A stretch of 36,575 nucleotides of DNA from Propionibacterium sp. (GCA_012517965.1 JAAYTZ010000028.1:1-36575), one strand, 5' to 3'; positions 15,907 through 25,037 are shown, counted from the stretch's first letter. Made by a program: numbers and translations. Notes: generated by a model not told the origin, from the letters alone.

Positions 15907-16167
15907 TCACGCCTCGTCGGCGACGGCCACGTTGACCACGCGGCGGCCGCGGCGGGTGCCGAACTCGACTGCGCCCTCGCGCAGGGCGAACAGCGTGTCG
16001 TCCTTGCCCCGGCCGACGCCCTCGCCCGGGTGGAAGTGGGTGCCGCGCTGCCGGACGATGATCTCGCCGGCGTTGACGATCTCGCCGCCGAAGCGCTTCA
16101 CGCCGAGGCGCTGCGCGTTCGAATCGCGACCGTTACGGGAGCTGGACGCGCCCTTCTTGTGTGCCAT
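15907..16167 (-). CDS. rpmA: 50S ribosomal protein bL27
   Basis: An 86-residue ribosomal protein of the large subunit whose N-terminus reaches the peptidyl transferase centre. It starts directly [16 protein letters not shown] and continues with R-L-G-V-K-R-F-G-G, then I-I-V-R-Q-R-G-T-x-F-H-P-G. The last is the family signature. No N-terminal cleavage extension is present, as expected outside Firmicutes. GGGAGG is well placed before ATG 16167. It lies 14 bp after rplU and is followed by a strong terminator. Confidence 0.97.
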   Translation of the reverse strand: MAHKKGASSSRNGRDSNAQRLGVKRFGGEIVNAGEIIVRQRGTHFHPGEGVGRGKDDTLFALREGAVEFGTRRGRRVVNVAVADEA

Positions 16168-16181
16168 CTCGTCTACCTCCC

Positions 16182-16490
16182 TCAGGCCTTGATGTCCGTG
16201 ACCTTGACCTGGGTGTAGCGCTGGCGGTGCCCCTGGCGCTTCTTGTACCCGGTCTTGTTCTTGTACTTGAGGATGTGGATCTTCGGACCCTTGGTCTCGG
16301 CCAGCACCTCGGCCTTGACGGCCACGTTCCCCAGCTTCTCGGCCTCGGCGGTCACCTTGTCGCCGTCGACCAGGAGCAGCGGGGTGAGGTCCACCGTGGA
16401 CCCGACCTCGGCATCGAGCCTGTCGATCTCCAGGACGTCGCCCACGGCCACCTTGTGCTGGCGTCCGCCACTGCGCACGATCGCGTACAC
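16182..16490 (-). CDS. rplU: 50S ribosomal protein bL21
   Basis: A 102-residue large-subunit protein. The GTG start at 16490 gives [14 protein letters not shown], the normal N-terminus of bL21; upstream in-frame extension would add a non-homologous segment and is rejected. The C-terminal [21 protein letters not shown] is the rRNA-binding signature. AGAGAGTAGG lies ahead of the start. A good promoter stands about 80 bp upstream. In most actinobacteria obgE follows rpmA directly; here four genes intervene. Confidence 0.97.
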   Translation of the reverse strand: MYAIVRSGGRQHKVAVGDVLEIDRLDAEVGSTVDLTPLLLVDGDKVTAEAEKLGNVAVKAEVLAETKGPKIHILKYKNKTGYKKRQGHRQRYTQVKVTDIKA

Positions 16491-16572
16491 GCCTGACCTA
16501 CTCTCTGTGATTTCGCAACGAACACGGTGCGTCGGCGACAACGAGGGCCGGCCGGACAGGCACCGAAGGTCA

Positions 16573-16602
16573 AGAATACGGTGCGCCTCTTCCGACGGTC
16601 AA
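16573..16602 (-). promoter_or_regulatory. Promoter of rplU-rpmA
   Basis: On the minus strand TTGACC (16597-16602) and TATTCT (16573-16578) are separated by 18 bp. Both are close to the housekeeping sigma consensus, and the -10 fits TAnnnT. The transcript would start near 16566, giving a leader of about 76 nt before the GTG. Confidence 0.75.
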
Positions 16603-16627
16603 ACCGAACACGCGACCGGGGGGCCGC

Positions 16628-17299
16628 TCAGGCCAGGTGGGCCACGAAGGACGCCACCGCCGCCACGACGGCGTCCCCGGTGGGCGTGCCCGTGCCCGAC
16701 CGAGGTTCGGTGAACGTGTGCGCCGACCCGGGAACGAGCACCAGCTCCCGCTCCCCCCGCTGCCCGGACGCCACCGCCGCCCGCAGCTCGTCCGGACTGC
16801 CGAACGGGTCCCGGTCCCCCGACACCAGGAGCACCGGGGCCGGCACGTCCGCGAGCTCGGCGGCCCGGGACTTCTCGGGGCGGCCCGGGGGGTGCAGCGG
16901 GTAACTGAGGGCCACCACGCCCACCGCGGGGGGCGCGAACGTCCGGCACGCCACCCGGGCGCCGGCCGACCGGCCGCCGACCACGAGCGGCGTCCCCGGG
17001 AAACGCGCGGCGACGACCGCCACGGCCGGCCGCCAGGCGGCGTCCAGGGACGCCGGCGGCCCGGCCACGCGGCGTCCCGCCACCCGCCAGGGCTGCTCGT
17101 ACCGGGCCACCGCGATCCCGGACGCGGGCAGTCCCCCGGCGAGCGCGGCCAGATCGAGGGCATCGATCCCCCCTCCGGCGCCGTGGCCCAGCAGGACCAC
17201 CGCCCGGGGGGCGTCCGGAGGCAGGGACAGGGTGAGCCGCCCGGGCCCGTGGGGGCCGGGGGCGGCGACCTCGACGACGAGGGGAGCCGATGCGTGCAC
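16628..17299 (-). CDS. Alpha/beta hydrolase of the dienelactone hydrolase/KANL3-like group
   Basis: A 223-residue hydrolase. V-V-L-L-G-H-G-A-G-G-G gives the oxyanion loop. V-V-G-G-R-S-A-G-A-R-V-A is the nucleophile elbow with its serine. L-V-S-G-D-R-D-P-F-G holds the acid and V-P-G-S-A-H-T-F the histidine. The pattern G-H-G-A-G plus G-G-R-S-A-G/S-G is typical of the small COG3571/KANL3-Tex30-like hydrolases, whose substrates are mostly unknown. The start is GTG 17299, with AGGA upstream; further in-frame extension would cross into the divergent tetR gene. It shares a 108-bp intergenic region with that regulator and may be its target. Confidence 0.85.
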   Translation of the reverse strand: MHASAPLVVEVAAPGPHGPGRLTLSLPPDAPRAVVLLGHGAGGGIDALDLAALAGGLPASGIAVARYEQPWRVAGRRVAGPPASLDAAWRPAVAVVAARFPGTPLVVGGRSAGARVACRTFAPPAVGVVALSYPLHPPGRPEKSRAAELADVPAPVLLVSGDRDPFGSPDELRAAVASGQRGERELVLVPGSAHTFTEPRSGTGTPTGDAVVAAVASFVAHLA

Positions 17300-17343
17300 G
17301 GGTCCATCCTGGCAGCCGGCCCCGGGCGGGGCAGCGCCGATGG

Positions 17344-17380
17344 TAGCCTCGGCCACCGTGCCCGAGCGTCGCCGGGGCAC
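17344..17380 (+). promoter_or_regulatory. Candidate promoter and operator of the tetR gene
   Basis: TAGCCT (17344-17349) fits TAnnnT. Just downstream, GTGCCC (17358-17363) and GGGCAC (17375-17380) form an inverted repeat with 11 bp between the arms, the size of a TetR-dimer site. Its place between promoter and start would allow autorepression. Only position and symmetry support this. Confidence 0.35.
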
Positions 17381-17407
17381 GCCACCGGGGGGTGGATGGA
17401 GGCACTG

Positions 17408-18232
17408 ATGGAGGGACGGCCGACCACCGTCCGGCGCCGCAGGTTGTCCGATGCGGAGACCGAGCGGCTGATGCTCGACACCGCCGTCGAGGAGGTCCTC
17501 ACCCGCGGGCTCCCCGTGGGCCTCGACAGGCTCGGCTTCGAGGAGATCATCCGGCGCGCCGGCGTGTCCCGCACCGCGGTCTACCGCAAGTGGCGCACGC
17601 GGGAGGACTTCTACGCGCGGCTGCTCCTCGAGCTGGCCGGCCACGATCAACACGGGGTGCGGGCGTTCAGCGCCGAGCGATTGCCCCAGTTCCTGGCCTT
17701 CCTCGCGACCGATCCGGACTGGCGACGCACCCCCGAGGGTCGCCGGGCCACCTTCGTCGAGCTCTGCCGGCGCGGTGTCGAGGCCAACCTCGACCACCGC
17801 GCCGGGTCGGCGGGAGTCGGCCTCCTGGTCGCCCTCGTCGCGCTGCTGCAGTCGACGGAACGGCTGCACGACGAGATCCTCGCCGCACTGACGGTCGCCG
17901 AGGACGACTTCCGCCGCACCATGGGCGGGCTCTACGCGACGCTGGGCCGCGCCGCCGGCGTCCGGCCCCGCTACGGCGCCGACTGGGCGACGGTGGCGTC
18001 GCTCGGCAGCGCGCTGGTCGTCGGCGGAACGGTGCAGGGGGTCGGCAACGCCCTCCTGAGGTCCGAGTCCCGCCCCGGCGATCCCTTCGGCACCGGCCGC
18101 ACGGCCGACTGGACCACGCTCTCCCTGGGCTACACGGCCCTCCTGCTGTCCCTCACCGAGCCCGATCCGGACTTCGACCCGGACGCCACCCCGGCCAGCC
18201 TTGCCGCCCCTCGTCCGAACGCTGTTGAGTAG
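17408..18232 (+). CDS. TetR/AcrR family transcriptional regulator
   Basis: A 274-residue regulator. The N-terminal HTH reads [19 protein letters not shown], then [10 protein letters not shown]. This matches the TetR pattern of A-G-V-S-x-x-x-x-Y-x-x-F/W with a following K/R-E-x-L/F helix. The C-terminal ligand-binding part (from about residue 75) is alpha-helical and longer than the family average (about 200 residues in total). ATG 17408 is chosen because GGAGG lies six bases before it; an in-frame ATG at 17396 is possible. nadE starts 4 bp after the stop, so this gene is probably cotranscribed with nadE and the DUF445 gene, and divergent from a hydrolase. Confidence 0.85.
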   Translation: MEGRPTTVRRRRLSDAETERLMLDTAVEEVLTRGLPVGLDRLGFEEIIRRAGVSRTAVYRKWRTREDFYARLLLELAGHDQHGVRAFSAERLPQFLAFLATDPDWRRTPEGRRATFVELCRRGVEANLDHRAGSAGVGLLVALVALLQSTERLHDEILAALTVAEDDFRRTMGGLYATLGRAAGVRPRYGADWATVASLGSALVVGGTVQGVGNALLRSESRPGDPFGTGRTADWTTLSLGYTALLLSLTEPDPDFDPDATPASLAAPRPNAVE

Positions 18233-18236
18233 CCCC

Positions 18237-19091
18237 ATGAACCGTGCACTGCAGCGGCGCATCGCCACCGAACTCGAGGTCGTCGACCCGGCCACCTTCG
18301 ACCCCGCCCGCGAGGTCCAGCGCCGCGTCGCGTTCCTGGCCGGGTACCTGTCCCGCACCGGGGCGAAGGGGTACGTGCTCGGCATCAGCGGCGGCGTGGA
18401 CAGTTCCCTCGGCGGACGCCTGGCCCAGCTGGCCTGCGAACGCGTCCGGGCCGCCGGCGGAGACGCCACCTTCGTCGCGATGCGCCTGCCCTACGGCGTC
18501 CAACGCGACGAGGAGGACGCCCGCCGCGCGCTGGCGTTCGTCCGCCCCGACGAAACCCTCACCGTCGACATCGCGCCCGCCGTCGACGCGACCTGGGACA
18601 GCCTGGCCGCCGCCGGGCTCACGGTGTCCCCGCAGTACGCCGAGTACGTCAAGGGCAACGTCAAGGCCCGCCAGCGCATGATCGCCCAGTTCACCGTGGC
18701 CGGCGCGCGCGGCCTGCTCGTGATCGGCACCGACCAGGCCGCCGAGGCCGTGGTCGGCTTCTACACCAAGTTCGGCGACGGGGCGGCCGACCTGACTCCG
18801 CTGACCGGGCTGCCCAAACGACGGGTGAAGCAACTCGCCCGCCACCTGGGCGCGGCGGAGTCCGTGATCGAGAAGGTGCCGACCGCCGACCTGGAGGACG
18901 ACAAGCCGCTGGTTCCGGACGAGGCGGCCCTGGGCGTCCGCTACGAGGTGGTGGACGACTACCTCGAGGGACGCGACGTGAGTCCCGCCGACGAACAGCG
19001 CATCACCGACTGGTACTTCCGCACCCAGCACAAGCGGCACCTGCCGGTCACCCCGGGCACCGACGTCGCGATCTGGCAGGACCGCGGCTAG
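18237..19091 (+). CDS. nadE: Ammonia-dependent NAD synthetase
   Basis: A 284-residue enzyme that amidates deamido-NAD to NAD using ammonia and ATP. It has the single-domain form without the N-terminal glutaminase (nitrilase) domain found in the mycobacterial enzyme. [11 protein letters not shown] is the PP-loop. [14 protein letters not shown] and [18 protein letters not shown] are the NaAD-binding and helix signatures. V-P-T-A-D-L and T-Q-H-K-R follow in their expected order. ATG 18237 lies 4 bp after the tetR gene. DUF445 follows 4 bp later. nadD is on the other side of the window. Confidence 0.94.
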   Translation: MNRALQRRIATELEVVDPATFDPAREVQRRVAFLAGYLSRTGAKGYVLGISGGVDSSLGGRLAQLACERVRAAGGDATFVAMRLPYGVQRDEEDARRALAFVRPDETLTVDIAPAVDATWDSLAAAGLTVSPQYAEYVKGNVKARQRMIAQFTVAGARGLLVIGTDQAAEAVVGFYTKFGDGAADLTPLTGLPKRRVKQLARHLGAAESVIEKVPTADLEDDKPLVPDEAALGVRYEVVDDYLEGRDVSPADEQRITDWYFRTQHKRHLPVTPGTDVAIWQDRG

Positions 19092-19095
19092 CCCC

Positions 19096-20406
19096 GTGAA
19101 CGTCCAGCGCTCGGCCCCGATCACGGCGTCCCGCCGGGGCGCGGTCGACTTCTCGCTGTCCTCGGAGGCCGATCGTCTCCGGCTGCAGCGGCTCACCCAC
19201 ATGAAGCGCGTCTCGCTCGGCCTGCTGCTCATGGCCGCCGCCGTCTACCTGACCGTGGTGCTGCTGCGGCTCGACACCAGCGGTGTCTGGGGGTTCGTCA
19301 AGACCGGCGCCGAGGCGGCGATGGTGGGCGGCCTCGCCGACTGGTTCGCGGTCACGGCGCTGTTCCGGCACCCCCTCGGCCTACCGATTCCGCACACCGC
19401 GATCATCCCCCGCAAGAAGGACGACCTGGCCAACTCGCTCCAGGACTTCTTCGCCGAGAACTTCCTGACCGAGGACATCGTGCGCGGTCGCATCGCGGAC
19501 GCCCACCTCGCCCGCAAGTTCGGCGGCTGGCTGCAGGAGCCGTCGCACGCGAACCGCGTCGTCACCGAGGCGTCCCGGATCGGCCGCGCCGCGCTGGGCC
19601 GCATCCGCGACGAGGACGTGCGCTCGGTCACCACCGACTCGCTCGTGCCCCGCATCGCGCGCGAGCCGCTGGCCCCCGCCCTCGGCCGCCTCCTCGAACG
19701 GGTCGTCACCGACCGCACCCACACCGGCGCCGTGGACCTCCTCGTCAACGAGGTCGGGCGCTGGCTGATGGCCAACCCCACCCGGTTCGGCAACCTCATC
19801 GGAGACCAGGCCCCCCGCTGGGCGCCCCGCTTCGTCAACCAGCGGGTCGCCACGTGGAGTTACCAGCAGGCGGTGGAGTGGCTGGTCGAGGTGCGCAACA
19901 ACAAGAGCCATGCCGCCCGGCAGGCCCTCGACGACCTGCTGCTTCGGGTGGCCCGCGACCTGCAGAACGACACGGCCGTCCAGCGCCGCACCGAGGAACT
20001 GAAGGCCCGCCTGCTGACCCATCCCGCCGTCGGGGACGCCGCGGTCACCCTGTGGCGCACGCTGCACGCCAGCCTGACCGGCGCGCTCACCGACGAGAAC
20101 TCCTCGCTGTGGCTCCGCGCGACCGAGGCGCTCGGCCGTCTGGGCCGGTCGCTGGCCACCGAGGCCCGGACCCAGAGCCGCGTCGACGGGCTGATCGCGG
20201 ACGCGGCGTCCTGGGCCGTCAGGTCCTACGGCCGCGAGCTGTCCACGGTGATCTCGCACACGATCCAGGGCTGGGACGGCGAGCAGGCGTCCAGGAAGAT
20301 CGAGTTGCACGTGGGCCGCGACCTGCAGTTCATCCGGATCAACGGCACGATCGTCGGGGCGCTGGCCGGCCTGCTGATCCACACGGTCTCGGTGCTGATC
20401 GTGTGA
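19096..20406 (+). CDS. DUF445 family membrane protein (YjiN-like)
   Basis: A 436-residue protein of the DUF445 family. After a polar start of about 35 residues comes a transmembrane helix (V-S-L-G-L-L-L-M-A-A-A-V-Y-L-T-V-V-L-L). Then A-A-M-V-G-G-L-A-D-W-F-A-V-T-A-L-F-R-H-P-L, the strongest family signature, is followed by I-P-H-T-A-I-I-P-R-K-K-D. A long helical region leads to a second hydrophobic segment at the C-terminus (I-V-G-A-L-A-G-L-L-I-H-T-V-S-V-L). This gives two membrane anchors with a large soluble part between them. The function is unknown. The GTG start at 19096 follows nadE by 4 bp; a later start would remove only non-conserved residues. Confidence 0.9.
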   Translation: MNVQRSAPITASRRGAVDFSLSSEADRLRLQRLTHMKRVSLGLLLMAAAVYLTVVLLRLDTSGVWGFVKTGAEAAMVGGLADWFAVTALFRHPLGLPIPHTAIIPRKKDDLANSLQDFFAENFLTEDIVRGRIADAHLARKFGGWLQEPSHANRVVTEASRIGRAALGRIRDEDVRSVTTDSLVPRIAREPLAPALGRLLERVVTDRTHTGAVDLLVNEVGRWLMANPTRFGNLIGDQAPRWAPRFVNQRVATWSYQQAVEWLVEVRNNKSHAARQALDDLLLRVARDLQNDTAVQRRTEELKARLLTHPAVGDAAVTLWRTLHASLTGALTDENSSLWLRATEALGRLGRSLATEARTQSRVDGLIADAASWAVRSYGRELSTVISHTIQGWDGEQASRKIELHVGRDLQFIRINGTIVGALAGLLIHTVSVLIV

Positions 20407-20424
20407 CCGGACGCCGACCCGCGG

Positions 20425-21414
20425 TCAGGAACCCTTGCGGGCGATGAGCCAGGAAGCGGCCTCGAGGAACGGCTGGCCGCGCTCCGGCCAGCCCTGCTCC
20501 ATGAGGTAGAGCCCGGAACCGACGCGCTCGATGAAGGCCCACTGCCAGATCGCCTCGGCGTCCGTGCCGGTGAGGCTCGCCAGGGTCGCGCACCACCCGC
20601 GCACCTCGACCACCGGGTCCGCGGCGGCGAGCACCAGGCGGTTGAACCCGCGCAGCACGACCCCCAGGTCGTACTCGGGCTCGCAGACGATCCCGTCGGG
20701 GTCGACGAACACGTACCCGTCGGGGGCGCCCGGCCGGGGCGACAGCACCTCCAGCAAGTTGCCGAGGTGCGGGTCGCCGTGACACAGCACCTCCCGCGAC
20801 GCCGACCGCAGGTTCAGCCGGTGATCGGTGTAGACCAGCGCCCGGTCGACGGCGGCGCCGTACCGGTCGCGGACACCGAGTTCGTCGGCCAGGCGGTGAA
20901 TGAGGGCGTGCAGCACGGTCGCGCGATGGGCCACGTCGGCACCGGCGGCCACGGCGTCCGGGGGCAACCGCCACGCCTCCTGCAGGGAGCCGATCATCGG
21001 TTCGATCAGCACGTTGCCCTGAAGCAGCGGCGGCGCGAGTTCGGCCGGGACCGGCCGGAACAGCTCCTGCGCCCGGGCCTCCAGCGACCTGCCCAGCCGC
21101 TCCAGCAGCAGGGCGCCGTGCTCGTCGTCCCGGTCGAACAGGTGGACGTACCCGTACCCCCGCGCCGCAGCCAGCACGTCGGCCTGCCGGGCCAGTTCGG
21201 CACCCGGCCGGGCGAGCTTGAGGACCGCGTCCCGGCCGCGCACGCGCACGTCGTAGAGCGACGAGCCGACGCTGCGTGTGCGCAGCCCCAGGACCTCCAG
21301 GTTCCACTTCCGGCGAGTGAAGTCGAGCGCCCGCGGCACCTGGGACTGCCACTCGACCCAGCGCGGGGCGAGGCTGATCATGTGGGCGCGCATGGGCGGG
21401 GACAGGTCGGTCAT
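20425..21414 (-). CDS. Aminoglycoside/hydroxyurea-type kinase (APH(6)-like)
   Basis: A 329-residue kinase-like protein related to streptomycin 6-kinases (APH6_hur family). The N-lobe has V-R-G-R-D-A-V-L-K-L-A-R with the ATP lysine. The catalytic loop is L-C-H-G-D-P-H-L-G-N (H212, D214, N219). F-V-D-P-D-G then gives the metal-binding aspartate. The active site is therefore complete. ATG 21414 is chosen for the GGGAG eight bases upstream. It follows a degenerate paralogue by 31 bp and is convergent with the DUF445 gene. Genuine streptomycin resistance is not implied; the natural substrate is unknown. Confidence 0.82.
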   Translation of the reverse strand: MTDLSPPMRAHMISLAPRWVEWQSQVPRALDFTRRKWNLEVLGLRTRSVGSSLYDVRVRGRDAVLKLARPGAELARQADVLAAARGYGYVHLFDRDDEHGALLLERLGRSLEARAQELFRPVPAELAPPLLQGNVLIEPMIGSLQEAWRLPPDAVAAGADVAHRATVLHALIHRLADELGVRDRYGAAVDRALVYTDHRLNLRSASREVLCHGDPHLGNLLEVLSPRPGAPDGYVFVDPDGIVCEPEYDLGVVLRGFNRLVLAAADPVVEVRGWCATLASLTGTDAEAIWQWAFIERVGSGLYLMEQGWPERGQPFLEAASWLIARKGS

Positions 21415-21445
21415 CGGCTCTCCCGAGGTTGGCACTCGGTCCACC

Positions 21446-22396
21446 CTACCTGCGCGTCCGATCGATGAGCGCCATCGCGGTCTGCAGGTAGATCCGCCCG
21501 GACAGCGGAGCGGGCCCGTTCACCAGCGCCAACCCGTGGGCCACCCGCTGCAGGTACCCCCACTGCCAGATCAGCTCGGCGTCGGCCCCGGTGAGTTCGG
21601 CCAGGTGGGCGCACCAGCCGCGCACCAGCACGACGGCGTCCTCGGCGTGGAGAAGGGGCCGGGTGCCCTCCCGGATCATGACGCCCAGGTCGCACTCTCG
21701 CTCCCCCCGCAGCCCGTGGGGCGAGATCAGCACGTGCCCGCTCTCCGCTCCCGGACGCAGGGTCCTGACCTGCCGGAAGGAGGACGGCACCGGGTCACCG
21801 TGCAACAGCACGTCGTCCTCGGGGCGGCTGTCGTCCAGGCGGTGCTGGGCGTAGAGCAGTGCCCGTTCGATGGCGGGCTGGCAGTCCGGCACGTCGACCG
21901 GCGGCGGATTCGCCTCGATCAGGCCCCGGAGCACCGCCGCGGGATGGGCGTCCGGCGCCGCGGCGGCCGACACCGGCACCGTCCAGGCCGCCATCAACGT
22001 GCGCGTCACCACCTCGAGGACGTGGGCGTCGGCGCCGGTCTCGGTCGGCGGCAGTTCGAGCGCCTCCCCGAGAGCCTCCAGCAACAGGGCGTTGCGGCTG
22101 GCGTCTGCCTCCAGCAGGAGGGCGTAGCCCCGCCCCTCGGCGGCCCGCAGCACCCGCTCCTCGGTGACGAACCGGTGCTGCTGGGGCCAGACCTTGATGA
22201 CCACCGGTTCGGTGCCGCGGCGACCGCGGACGACCAGCGCCTGGCTGAACGAGTCGACGGCGTAGCCCACCTCGACCCCCCACAGTTCAGCGCACTCCGC
22301 AACCAGGTGCGGGGCACGCTCCAGCCAGCCGGCGTACTGGGGACCCAACTGCGCGACCCGCTCCCGCACGGCGTCGGGAATGCTCACCCACTCCAT
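21446..22396 (-). CDS. Catalytically degenerate paralogue of the APH(6)-like kinase
   Basis: A 316-residue protein homologous along its length to the next gene, for example W-Q-W-x-x-x-x-R-V-x-x-G-L in the C-terminal part and V-x-V-R-G-W-C-A near 265. The catalytic loop reads L-L-H-G-D-P-V-P-S-S-F: H199 and D201 remain, but the Asn that binds metal is Ser206. The downstream D-P-D-G has become S-P-H-G, so the second metal ligand is lost. The N-lobe lysine (P-V-V-I-K-V-W) is kept. Phosphotransfer is therefore doubtful, while nucleotide binding may persist. ATG 22396 lies 13 bp after the rne stop; a GTG at 22387 is also possible. Loss of function by drift or a regulatory pseudokinase role are both open. 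Confidence 0.75.
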   Translation of the reverse strand: MEWVSIPDAVRERVAQLGPQYAGWLERAPHLVAECAELWGVEVGYAVDSFSQALVVRGRRGTEPVVIKVWPQQHRFVTEERVLRAAEGRGYALLLEADASRNALLLEALGEALELPPTETGADAHVLEVVTRTLMAAWTVPVSAAAAPDAHPAAVLRGLIEANPPPVDVPDCQPAIERALLYAQHRLDDSRPEDDVLLHGDPVPSSFRQVRTLRPGAESGHVLISPHGLRGERECDLGVMIREGTRPLLHAEDAVVLVRGWCAHLAELTGADAELIWQWGYLQRVAHGLALVNGPAPLSGRIYLQTAMALIDRTRR

Positions 22397-22409
22397 GACG
22401 TGGCCCGCG

Positions 22410-25037
22410 TCACTCGGACGCCGGCTGCCCCTGTCCCTGGCTGCGTGGCGAGTTCCGGCCCCGGCGGTGGTTCTGGTCCCGTTCGCCGCCGTCCGCCGGC
22501 GCCTGAGAACCGACCGGAGCGGCATGGATGTGATAGCCGCGTCCCTTGCACGTCTCGCAGGGCACGGTGAACGCCTCGAGCAGGCCGGTGCCGATCCTCT
22601 TCCGGGTCATCTGGACCAGGCCGAGGCTGGTCACCTCGGCGACCTGGTGCCGGGTCCGGTCCCGGCCCAGGCACTCGACGAGCCGGCGCAGCAGCAACTC
22701 CCGGTTGGCGGGCAGCACCATGTCGATGAAGTCGATCACGATGATGCCGCCGATGTCGCGCAGGCGGAGCTGACGCACGATCTCCTCGGCGGCCTCGAGG
22801 TTGTTGGACGTGACGGTGGCCTCCAGGTTGCCCTGCGTGCCGGTGAATTTGCCGGTGTTGACGTCGATGACCGTCATGGCCTCGGTGCGGTCGATGACCA
22901 GCGACCCGCCGGAAGGCAGGTGGACCTTGCGCTCCAGCGCCTTGGCCACCTGCTCGTCGATCCGGTAGTGCTCGAACAGGTCCCCGTCCGTCCAGCGGTT
23001 CCACTGGACGAGCCGCTCCTGCAGGTGCGGCGCCACGTGCGTGACATAGGCCTGGACCGTTTCGTAGGCGTCGGCGCCCTGGCCGTCGCTGTCGACGACC
23101 AGTTGCGAGAAGTCCTCGGTGAACAGGTCGCGAACGATCCGCACGGTCAGGTCGGGCTCGCTGTAGAGCAGCTGGGGGCTGTTGCCCTGGGCGACCTTCT
23201 TCTCGATGACCTCCCATTGGGCCTTGAGTCGGCTGACGTCGCGGACGAGTTCGTCCTCGGACGCCCCCTCCGCCGCGGTCCGCACGATCACCGACGCGTT
23301 CTCTCCCACCAGCGCGTCCAGGATGCCCTTGAGCCGGGCGCGCTCGTTCTCGGGCAGCTTCCGCGAGATTCCCGACAGTTGGCCGCCGGGGCTGTACACG
23401 ACGTAGCGACCCGGGATCGAGATGTGGCTCGTCAGGCGCGCACCCTTCGCGCCGACCGGGTCCTTGGTCACCTGAACCAGAACGGCCTGGCCGGACTTCA
23501 GCACCTTCTCGACCTTCCGGTCGGTTCCGGCGGCGCCGAACGAGTCCCAGTCGACCTCGCCCGCGTACAGGACGGCGTTGCGGCCGCGGCCGATGTCGAC
23601 GAAGGCGGCCTCCATGCTGGGCAGCACGTTCTGCACGCGGCCCAGGTAGATGTTGCCGATCATGGACGCCGACGAGTCCCGGTCGACGTAGTGCTCGACG
23701 AGGATGCCGTCCTCCAGCACGCCGATCTGCGTGTAGTCGTCGCGCTGCCGGATGACCATCTTCCGGTCCACCGACTCGCGGCGCGCGAGGAACTCGGCCT
23801 CCGAGAGGATGGGCGCCCGGCGGCGTCCGGCCGCGCGGCCCTCACGCCGCCGCTGCCGCTTGGCCTCCAGGCGGGTCGACCCCTCGATCCCGGTGATCTG
23901 GTCGGCCGCCTCGCCCCGGCCCGGCTCGCCGCCCGAGCGCGAGCGGCGCGGCTCGCGGACCCGGACGACGACGTCGACGCCATCCTCGACGGCCTCCTCA
24001 CCGCCGTCCTCGCCGCGACGGCGGCGACGACGACGGCGACGGCTCGCGGATTCCCCGACCTGCTCGGCCGCGCCCTCGGCCTCGGCCGGCAGGGCCTCCT
24101 CGTCCTCGGCGGCGCCCTCGGCCTCCTCGGCCTCCTCGGCCTCACCCTCGGTCCGGTCACCGACGCGACGACGCCGACGCCCGCCGCGCCGCCTGCGCCG
24201 GCGCCGGGCCAGCGCCTCGTCGGACTCGGTCTCCTCGGTCGCCTCCGACTCCTCGGGCTCCTCGGTCGCCTCGGTCTCCTCAGACTGCTCGGGCTCCTCC
24301 GACCGCTCGGTCGCGTCCGTGGCCGGTTCCTCCGGCGTCCCGGCCTCCTGAGGCAGCTCCTCCGGGACCTCCTCATCGGCCTCCGCGGCCGGTTCCCCGG
24401 TCGCCTCTCCGGGCAGGACCTCCTCGGCCACCGGACCTTCGGGCACCTCGTCGGCGGAGCCACGCCGGGACGCCAGGGCGGCGGCCAGGTTGTCGAGGGC
24501 GCCCGCCACGTCGGTGGCGCCCAGCGCCCCCTCGGGCGCCTGGCCCGCGCGGCGGGTGGTGCGGCGACGCCTGGCCGCCTCCAGAGCGGCCAGACTGGCG
24601 GCCACGTCCTCGGCCGGGACGGACGCGGCCGCGGTGTCCGCAGCCTCCTTCGTCGCGGAGGCGAGATCCGCCACTGGCTCCGGTGCGACCTCCTCGGGCG
24701 CGGTCGGCTCGGCACGTTCCACCGGCGGGCCGGCGGGCCGCGACGCGCGCTTGCGGGGCGTCCGGGCCGGTTTCTCGGCGGGGGCGGGGGGCGGCGGGGC
24801 GGCGTCCGCGATCTCGATGACCTCCGCCTCGACGAACGCGGGCTCGGTGCGCTCGATCGCCGCGGGCTCGGGGGCGGCGATCAGTTCCCGGGGCGGGACG
24901 GCCGCCGGGATCTCGGCCGGCGGCCCCGCGGGCCTGCTGGCCGACCGCCGCCGCCGGGGGGGTTGGGCCGCAGCGGCCTGATTCTCGTCCGCGACGTCGT
25001 CCGTCGTGGGGGTTTCGGGTGCGTCAGCGTCGAGCAT
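22410..25037 (-). CDS. rne: Ribonuclease E/G
   Basis: An 875-residue endoribonuclease that starts mRNA decay and matures rRNA. The first 400 residues are low-complexity and probably disordered: Ala/Pro/Glu-rich, then acidic repeats (E-E-P-E-Q-S-E-E-T-E) alternating with arginine blocks ([14 protein letters not shown]). The S1 domain lies near 455-550 (G-N-I-Y-L-G-R-V-Q-N-V-L-P-S-M-E-A-A-F-V-D-I-G). The catalytic D-V-N-T-G-K-F is near 725 and D-F-I-D-M near 770. C-E-T-C-K-G-R-G (near 833) is the Zn-link. A basic tail follows. ATG 25037 has GGAG upstream. N-terminal extension of this kind is typical of actinobacterial enzymes. Confidence 0.95.
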   Translation of the reverse strand: MLDADAPETPTTDDVADENQAAAAQPPRRRRSASRPAGPPAEIPAAVPPRELIAAPEPAAIERTEPAFVEAEVIEIADAAPPPPAPAEKPARTPRKRASRPAGPPVERAEPTAPEEVAPEPVADLASATKEAADTAAASVPAEDVAASLAALEAARRRRTTRRAGQAPEGALGATDVAGALDNLAAALASRRGSADEVPEGPVAEEVLPGEATGEPAAEADEEVPEELPQEAGTPEEPATDATERSEEPEQSEETEATEEPEESEATEETESDEALARRRRRRRGGRRRRRVGDRTEGEAEEAEEAEGAAEDEEALPAEAEGAAEQVGESASRRRRRRRRRGEDGGEEAVEDGVDVVVRVREPRRSRSGGEPGRGEAADQITGIEGSTRLEAKRQRRREGRAAGRRRAPILSEAEFLARRESVDRKMVIRQRDDYTQIGVLEDGILVEHYVDRDSSASMIGNIYLGRVQNVLPSMEAAFVDIGRGRNAVLYAGEVDWDSFGAAGTDRKVEKVLKSGQAVLVQVTKDPVGAKGARLTSHISIPGRYVVYSPGGQLSGISRKLPENERARLKGILDALVGENASVIVRTAAEGASEDELVRDVSRLKAQWEVIEKKVAQGNSPQLLYSEPDLTVRIVRDLFTEDFSQLVVDSDGQGADAYETVQAYVTHVAPHLQERLVQWNRWTDGDLFEHYRIDEQVAKALERKVHLPSGGSLVIDRTEAMTVIDVNTGKFTGTQGNLEATVTSNNLEAAEEIVRQLRLRDIGGIIVIDFIDMVLPANRELLLRRLVECLGRDRTRHQVAEVTSLGLVQMTRKRIGTGLLEAFTVPCETCKGRGYHIHAAPVGSQAPADGGERDQNHRRGRNSPRSQGQGQPASE

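Noticed and set aside
12318-15935. 1205-codon open frame on the plus strand
   Set aside because: It lies opposite the GH3, zinc-ribbon and APH-type genes, all of which have strong family signatures. Its composition is that of an antisense frame.
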